Assembly (NCBI RefSeq): GCF_019218635.1
Contig: NZ_JAHUZB010000001.1
Span: forward strand, 496,001-560,000
Length of the DNA stretch: 64,000 bases
Direction of reading: 5' to 3'
Origin: Enterococcus alishanensis
Lineage (GTDB): Bacteria; Bacillota; Bacilli; Lactobacillales; Enterococcaceae
In this document: piece after piece, positions 59,757-64,000 of the stretch
Position numbering within the stretch: position 1 is the first letter of the stretch
How the letters are laid out: each line of letters opens with the position of its first letter
Made by a program: the position numbers and the translations under genes
Notes under the pieces: generated by a model
What the model was told of the DNA's origin: nothing
The model's database searches: none
What the model saw: the letters and a program-made list of their open reading frames with translations, nothing else

Positions 59757-60626
59757 ATGCCAGTAGTATCAGGAGCAGAGTTCTTAAATGCAGCACGCCA
59801 AAGCGGTTACGCTGTCGGAGGATTTAACACAAACAACTTGGAATGGACACAAGCGATTTTACGAGCTGCAGAAGCTAAAAAAGCGCCAGTTTTAATCCAA
59901 ACATCAATGGGTGCTGCTAAATATATGGGCGGCTACAAATTATGTGTAGATTTAATTACTGACTTAGTAGATTCTATGGGTATCACAGTTCCCGTAGCAA
60001 TTCACTTAGACCATGGTTCATACGAAGCTGCTTTAGAATGTATCGAAGTTGGCTATACTTCAGTTATGTTTGATGGTTCTCATTTACCATTCGAAGAAAA
60101 CTTGAAATTAGCTAAAGACGTTGTAGAAAAAGCACATGCAAAAGGTGTATCAGTTGAATGTGAAGTTGGTTCAATCGGCGGCGAAGAAGACGGCATTATC
60201 GGTGCTGGTGAATTAGCTGACGTAAACGAATGTGTACAAATGGTTGGCACTGGTATCGACTACTTAGCTTGTGGTATCGGTAATATCCATGGTGTATATC
60301 CTGAAAACTGGAAAGGTTTAGCGTTTGATCACTTACAAGAAATTGCAAATGCTGTAGGTAATGATGTACCTCTAGTATTACACGGTGGTTCTGGTATTCC
60401 TCAAGAACAAATCGAAAAAGCAATCTCTATGGGTGTTTCTAAAGTAAACGTAAATACTGAATTCCAATTATCTTTCGCTAAAGCAACACGTGCTTACATC
60501 GAAGCTGGTAAAGATCAAGAAGGTAAAGGATTTGACCCTCGTAAATTATTAGCACCAGGTGTGGAAGCAATCATCAAAGATGCTGAAGAACACATTGACT
60601 GGTTTGGTTCAGCTGGTAAAGCTTAA
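59757..60626 (+). CDS. fba: Fructose-bisphosphate aldolase, class II
   Basis: 289 residues. Zn-dependent cleavage of fructose-1,6-bisphosphate. Zn ligands lie in HLDHGS (about 83-85), GNIHG (about 178-182) and LHGGSG (about 206-211); the catalytic Asp is in the LDHG motif. Strong codon bias matches the other glycolytic genes. TAGGAGG site. In Bacillus fba also lies just upstream of murZ-rho-rpmE, and that order is kept here. Confidence 0.97.
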   Translation: MPVVSGAEFLNAARQSGYAVGGFNTNNLEWTQAILRAAEAKKAPVLIQTSMGAAKYMGGYKLCVDLITDLVDSMGITVPVAIHLDHGSYEAALECIEVGYTSVMFDGSHLPFEENLKLAKDVVEKAHAKGVSVECEVGSIGGEEDGIIGAGELADVNECVQMVGTGIDYLACGIGNIHGVYPENWKGLAFDHLQEIANAVGNDVPLVLHGGSGIPQEQIEKAISMGVSKVNVNTEFQLSFAKATRAYIEAGKDQEGKGFDPRKLLAPGVEAIIKDAEEHIDWFGSAGKA

Positions 60627-60639
60627 TTAAAACAGATTT

Positions 60640-60669
60640 AACCTCGGAGAAATCCGAGGTTTTTTTTTG
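60640..60669 (+). terminator. fba terminator
   Basis: Perfect 9-bp stem (60640-60648 with 60653-60661), 4-base loop, long T run. Confidence 0.92.
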
Positions 60670-60786
60670 TGCTTTTCATAAGTTCTTACGCCTATCTTTT
60701 TATAAAATCAATTTTATGATAAAATGGTTATTGGTTTATGTAATTTAAAATGATGAAAATAAAAAACGTATAGGTGAATATAAATT

Positions 60787-62064
60787 ATGAAAAAAATAGA
60801 AATTATTGGTGGGAAACCATTAAAAGGCGATGTTACTGTTAGTGGAGCAAAAAATAGTGCGGTAGCGTTGATTCCTGCAGCGATTATGGCGGATTCGCCG
60901 GTAACTTTAGAAGGTGTACCAGACATTCAAGATGTGTATTCTTTGATTGAAATTTTAGAAATTATGGGTGCAAAGGTTGATTTTTCAAATAATAAAATGG
61001 TGATTGATCCTACCAATGTGGTGTCAATTCCAATGCCAAGCGGAAAAATTAATTCACTACGAGCATCCTATTATTTCATGGGTGCTTTGTTAGGAAAATT
61101 TGGGGAGGCCGTTGTTGGTTTGCCAGGTGGTTGTTTCTTAGGTCCGCGTCCGATTGATCTGCACATTAAAGGCTTTGAATCTTTAGGTGCAGAGGTTTCC
61201 AATGAGCATGGTGTGATTTACTTGCGTACTAATGAGGATGGCTTGAATGGTGAGCGAATTTTTATGGATGTTGTTTCCATAGGGGCGACGATTAATGTCA
61301 TGTTGGCAGCTGTTAAAGCAAAAGGGCGAACAATTATCGAAAATGCTGCCCGTGAACCAGAAATTATTGATGTAGCGACCTTACTAAATAATATGGGCGC
61401 AAAAATTCGTGGTGCGGGTACTGATGAAATTAGAATTGAAGGTGTAGATGAATTACATGGCACGATTCATTCAATTATCCCCGATCGAATCGAAGCGGGG
61501 ACTTACTTATCGATGGCAGCAGCAATGGGTGAAGGGATAACAGTCCACAATGTGATTTATGAACATTTAGAAAGTTTTATCGCAAAATTACAAGAAATTG
61601 GCGTAAAAATGAATATTTCTGAAGATGCGATTGAAGTATTGCCTTCTCATGATTTAAAGATGGTTAGTGTGACGACTTCTCCTTATCCAGGATTCGCGAC
61701 TGATTTACAACAGCCGCTGACATCATTATTGCTTAAGGCTCATGGAACAGGCGAAATTACTGATACGATTTATTCAAAGCGGATTAATCATATTCCTGAG
61801 TTGGTAAGAATGGGTGCTAACGCTCGAGTAGCGGGTAATTTAATTATTTTAAATGGCCCGAATAAATTGCATGGTGCTGAGGTTGTAGCTTCTGATCTAA
61901 GAGCAGGCGCTTGTTTAGTAATTGCTGGATTAATGGCAGAAGGTAAAACAACAATTTACAATGTTGAATATATTTTAAGAGGCTATGACCACATTATTGA
62001 AAAATTGACAAATCTTGGTGCAACCATTGAAATGATCGAAGAAGAAGTGCAGGAAGAGGTTTAA
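60787..62064 (+). CDS. murZ: UDP-N-acetylglucosamine 1-carboxyvinyltransferase (MurZ/MurA2)
   Basis: 425 residues. First committed step of peptidoglycan synthesis; the target of fosfomycin. K22-N23 (SGAKNS) and the fosfomycin-reactive C116 ([10 protein letters not shown]) are present, so the enzyme should be sensitive. Low-GC Gram-positives have two copies; the position between fba and rho identifies this one as MurZ (MurA2). No classic ribosome site is visible before the ATG, only GGTGAATATAAATT. The rho gene starts 1 bp after its stop. Confidence 0.93.
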   Translation: MKKIEIIGGKPLKGDVTVSGAKNSAVALIPAAIMADSPVTLEGVPDIQDVYSLIEILEIMGAKVDFSNNKMVIDPTNVVSIPMPSGKINSLRASYYFMGALLGKFGEAVVGLPGGCFLGPRPIDLHIKGFESLGAEVSNEHGVIYLRTNEDGLNGERIFMDVVSIGATINVMLAAVKAKGRTIIENAAREPEIIDVATLLNNMGAKIRGAGTDEIRIEGVDELHGTIHSIIPDRIEAGTYLSMAAAMGEGITVHNVIYEHLESFIAKLQEIGVKMNISEDAIEVLPSHDLKMVSVTTSPYPGFATDLQQPLTSLLLKAHGTGEITDTIYSKRINHIPELVRMGANARVAGNLIILNGPNKLHGAEVVASDLRAGACLVIAGLMAEGKTTIYNVEYILRGYDHIIEKLTNLGATIEMIEEEVQEEV

Positions 62065-62065
62065 A

Positions 62066-63361
62066 ATGAGCGACTATTTAACAATGGCTGAACTGGAAAA
62101 CAAAACTCTAAAAGATATTTATGGTTATGCGCGCCAGTTCAAGATTCCGTATTACAATAAAATGAATAAAAAAGAATTGGCTTTGGCAGTTATTCGTGCC
62201 CAAGCTAAAAAGCAAGGCTTCTTTTATATGGAAGGTGTCTTGGATATTGTCGGACAAGAAGGCTACGGCTTTTTACGTCCAATTAATTATGGGCCAAGTG
62301 CGGAAGATATTTATATTTCTTCTTCGCAAATTCGTCGTTTTGGATTAAGAAATGGCGATAAAGTTGCCGGAAAAGCCCGTCCACCAAAAGAATCAGAGCG
62401 TTATTACGGATTAATGCACGTAGAATCAGTTAACGGTAAGGATCCTGAAGAAGCTAAAGAACGTCCTCATTTTCCAGCCTTAACCGCGCTTTATCCCAAC
62501 CGTCATATGACGCTAGAAACAACCGGTGGCCGTTTATCTACTCGAATGATTGATATATTTGCACCAGTTGGATTTGGTCAACGAGGATTAATTGTTGCAC
62601 CACCGAAAGCTGGTAAAACTTCTATGTTAAAAGAAATTGCCAATGGTATTACAGATAACTACCCAGAAGTTGAATTAATTGTGCTATTGATTGATGAACG
62701 TCCGGAAGAAGTAACTGATTTAGAACGTAGCATTAAAGGTGACGTTGTCTATTCAACATTTGATCAACAACCAAGTAATCACACGCGTGTCTCTGAATTG
62801 GTGCTAGAAAGAGCAATGCGCTTAGTTGAAGACAAACGCGATGTCGTGATTTTAATGGATAGTATTACCCGTTTGGCTCGGGCTTATAATTTAGTAGTAC
62901 CGCCAAGTGGCCGGACTTTGAGCGGCGGTATTGATCCTAATGCTTTATTTAAACCAAAGAAATTCTTTGGCGCGGCACGAAACATTGAAGAAGGCGGTAG
63001 TTTAACAATCTTAGCTACAGCTTTAGTTGATACAGGTAGCCGTATGGATGACGTTATCTATGAAGAGTTTAAAGGAACTGGGAACTTAGAGTTACAATTA
63101 TCACGTGAATTATCTGAACGTCGCGTCTTCCCAGCAATTGATATTAAAAAATCTGGTACCCGAAAAGAAGAGTTGCTGATGGCACCAGAACACTTAGAAG
63201 AAATTTGGAAAATTCGTAAAAATATGGTGGGAGATTCTTTGGAATATACCCAACAATTTATTCAGTTTCTACGTAAAACCAATAATAATGAAGCCTTTTT
63301 TGAAGCTTTCAAAGATGTTTCATTTGGTAGTCGCGCCCCACGAAAAAATATGAAAAGATAA
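62066..63361 (+). CDS. rho: Transcription termination factor Rho
   Basis: 431 residues. RNA-dependent hexameric helicase. The N-terminal Rho_N helices (5-50) are followed by the cold-shock-like RNA-binding domain with EGYGFLRP near 70. Walker A PPKAGKTS is near 180, and the Q and R loops include the [30 protein letters not shown] stretch near 290-320. The ribosome site (GGAAGAGG) lies in the end of murZ, so the two are coupled. Confidence 0.96.
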   Translation: MSDYLTMAELENKTLKDIYGYARQFKIPYYNKMNKKELALAVIRAQAKKQGFFYMEGVLDIVGQEGYGFLRPINYGPSAEDIYISSSQIRRFGLRNGDKVAGKARPPKESERYYGLMHVESVNGKDPEEAKERPHFPALTALYPNRHMTLETTGGRLSTRMIDIFAPVGFGQRGLIVAPPKAGKTSMLKEIANGITDNYPEVELIVLLIDERPEEVTDLERSIKGDVVYSTFDQQPSNHTRVSELVLERAMRLVEDKRDVVILMDSITRLARAYNLVVPPSGRTLSGGIDPNALFKPKKFFGAARNIEEGGSLTILATALVDTGSRMDDVIYEEFKGTGNLELQLSRELSERRVFPAIDIKKSGTRKEELLMAPEHLEEIWKIRKNMVGDSLEYTQQFIQFLRKTNNNEAFFEAFKDVSFGSRAPRKNMKR

Positions 63362-63460
63362 TTGCATTGCTGAATTTTTCATGATAGTATATATCTGTTG
63401 CGAAAATGCAAAAATAACTCTGATTCAGCAAATGATTCAGGGCAAAGGAGCGAAAAAAAG

Positions 63461-63724
63461 ATGAAACAAGGAATTCACCCAGAATACCACCCAGTTGTAT
63501 TTATGGATTCAACGACTGGTTTCAAATTCTTGTCAGGTTCTACAAAATCTTCACAAGAAACAATCGAATGGGAAGATGGCAATACTTATCCTGTTATTCG
63601 TGTTGAAACAAGTTCTGACTCACATCCATTTTATACTGGACGTCAAAAATTCACACAAGCAGATGGACGTGTCGATCGTTTCAACAAAAAATACGGTCTC
63701 AAAGATACAAACGCTGCAGAATAA
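63461..63724 (+). CDS. rpmE2: 50S ribosomal protein L31, type B (zinc-independent)
   Basis: 87 residues. Starts [20 protein letters not shown] and has the type [12 protein letters not shown] motif. The CXXC zinc-binding pair of the standard L31 is absent, which marks the zinc-free paralogue; in Bacillus that form is induced under zinc shortage, but in enterococci it is commonly the main copy. The open frame extends to 63398, but AAAGGAGCG before ATG 63461 sets the start. Confidence 0.95.
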   Translation: MKQGIHPEYHPVVFMDSTTGFKFLSGSTKSSQETIEWEDGNTYPVIRVETSSDSHPFYTGRQKFTQADGRVDRFNKKYGLKDTNAAE

Positions 63725-63760
63725 TTCAATTATTCGCGATTGTTTTTATGACAATAATCA

Positions 63761-63797
63761 AAGAGCTTTCCTGGCAACAGGAAAGCTCTTTTTTTTT
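63761..63797. terminator. rpmE2 terminator, bidirectional
   Basis: Perfect 13-bp stem (63761-63773 with 63778-63790) with a GCAA tetraloop and nine T. Confidence 0.93.
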
Positions 63798-63816
63798 GAA
63801 TAATTATTTATTTTTG

Positions 63817-64000
63817 CTACTTTAGTAAGCCTTTTTTTTCACTCCTAAACAGTTTGCCCCAAAAGCAACTGATTAATTGTGCTATTAAGAATAAACTGTA
63901 CAAAACAGAAATATTTAAAAAGCTATTGTCATAAGCAACAACGAATTTTGTTTCTAATAGAATAATTAGGTAAGAAAGAATCAGATTGATAAAGTTACCT
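63817..64000 (-). CDS. C-terminal part of a membrane protein (cut by the window edge)
   Basis: Reading the minus strand from the window edge gives 60 uninterrupted codons ending in TAG at 63817-63819. They show two hydrophobic segments (NFINLILSYLIILL and LYSLFLIAQLISCFWG) and a basic tail, SEKKGLLK. The gene's start lies beyond the window. The layout fits the end of a polytopic membrane protein convergent with rpmE2, sharing its terminator. The family is not recognisable from this fragment. Confidence 0.5.
   Translation of the reverse strand, partial: GNFINLILSYLIILLETKFVVAYDNSFLNISVLYSLFLIAQLISCFWGKLFRSEKKGLLK

Overview
The window is a gene-dense, AT-rich stretch of a Firmicute chromosome, almost certainly from the Enterococcaceae. 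The strongest evidence is a complete V-type Na+-ATPase (ntp) operon ending in the K+ transporter ntpJ. Its NtpK keeps every residue known to line the Enterococcus hirae Na+ site (L61, T64, Q65, Q110, E139). IreB, DUF1292, CggR and sigma-54 genes fit the same placement. I cannot name the species.

Layout. 1-3160: glnRA behind a GlnR operator, then ireB-ruvX-DUF1292. 3200-8040: an acetamidase/formamidase-type gene preceded by a long inverted repeat, then a Fur-box-controlled siderophore ABC importer. 8100-10470: a DUF4767 lipoprotein, a Na+/amino-acid symporter and an insertion-sequence-like inverted repeat. 10600-16310: zapA-cvpA-mutS2, trxA, uvrC. 16460-21370: a PadR-controlled ABC exporter operon, an aldo/keto reductase and a class I glutamine amidotransferase-like hydrolase on the minus strand. 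21480-31500: the ntp operon (F-I-K-E-C-G-A-B-D-J) behind a leader that folds into one long interrupted hairpin followed by seven T residues. 31500-36100: gloA, NUDIX, a dNTPase-like HD protein with lipL, DUF1934, rpoE (delta) and a tRNA-Arg(CCG). 36150-43310: rpoN, then the central glycolytic operon cggR-gap-pgk-tpiA-eno behind a CggR operator. 43500-45210: an unrecognised secreted protein with an internal hydrophobic repeat. 45350-54790: an accessory catabolic cluster containing an amidohydrolase-3, a flavin/Fe-S ene-reductase, an MFS transporter, two tandem PF04909-type amidohydrolases, an NTF2-like protein, an AraC regulator, a formamidase-like nitrilase and an unknown 86-residue protein. 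54800-57120: a YueI-like gene and pyrG with a GGGC-start attenuator. 57120-64000: a MerR regulator with a 19-bp-spaced promoter, an Mga-like regulator, fba, murZ, rho, rpmE2 and the 3' end of a membrane-protein gene.

Most of the window is housekeeping. The parts most worth a second look are the structured ntp leader, which is a candidate Na+-sensing RNA; the catabolic cluster of unknown substrate; the secreted repeat protein; and several cis-acting elements: the repeat that could hide the acetamidase ribosome binding site, the 18-bp palindrome before the MFS gene, and the insertion-sequence-like end after the symporter. No CRISPR array, prophage or intact insertion sequence was seen.
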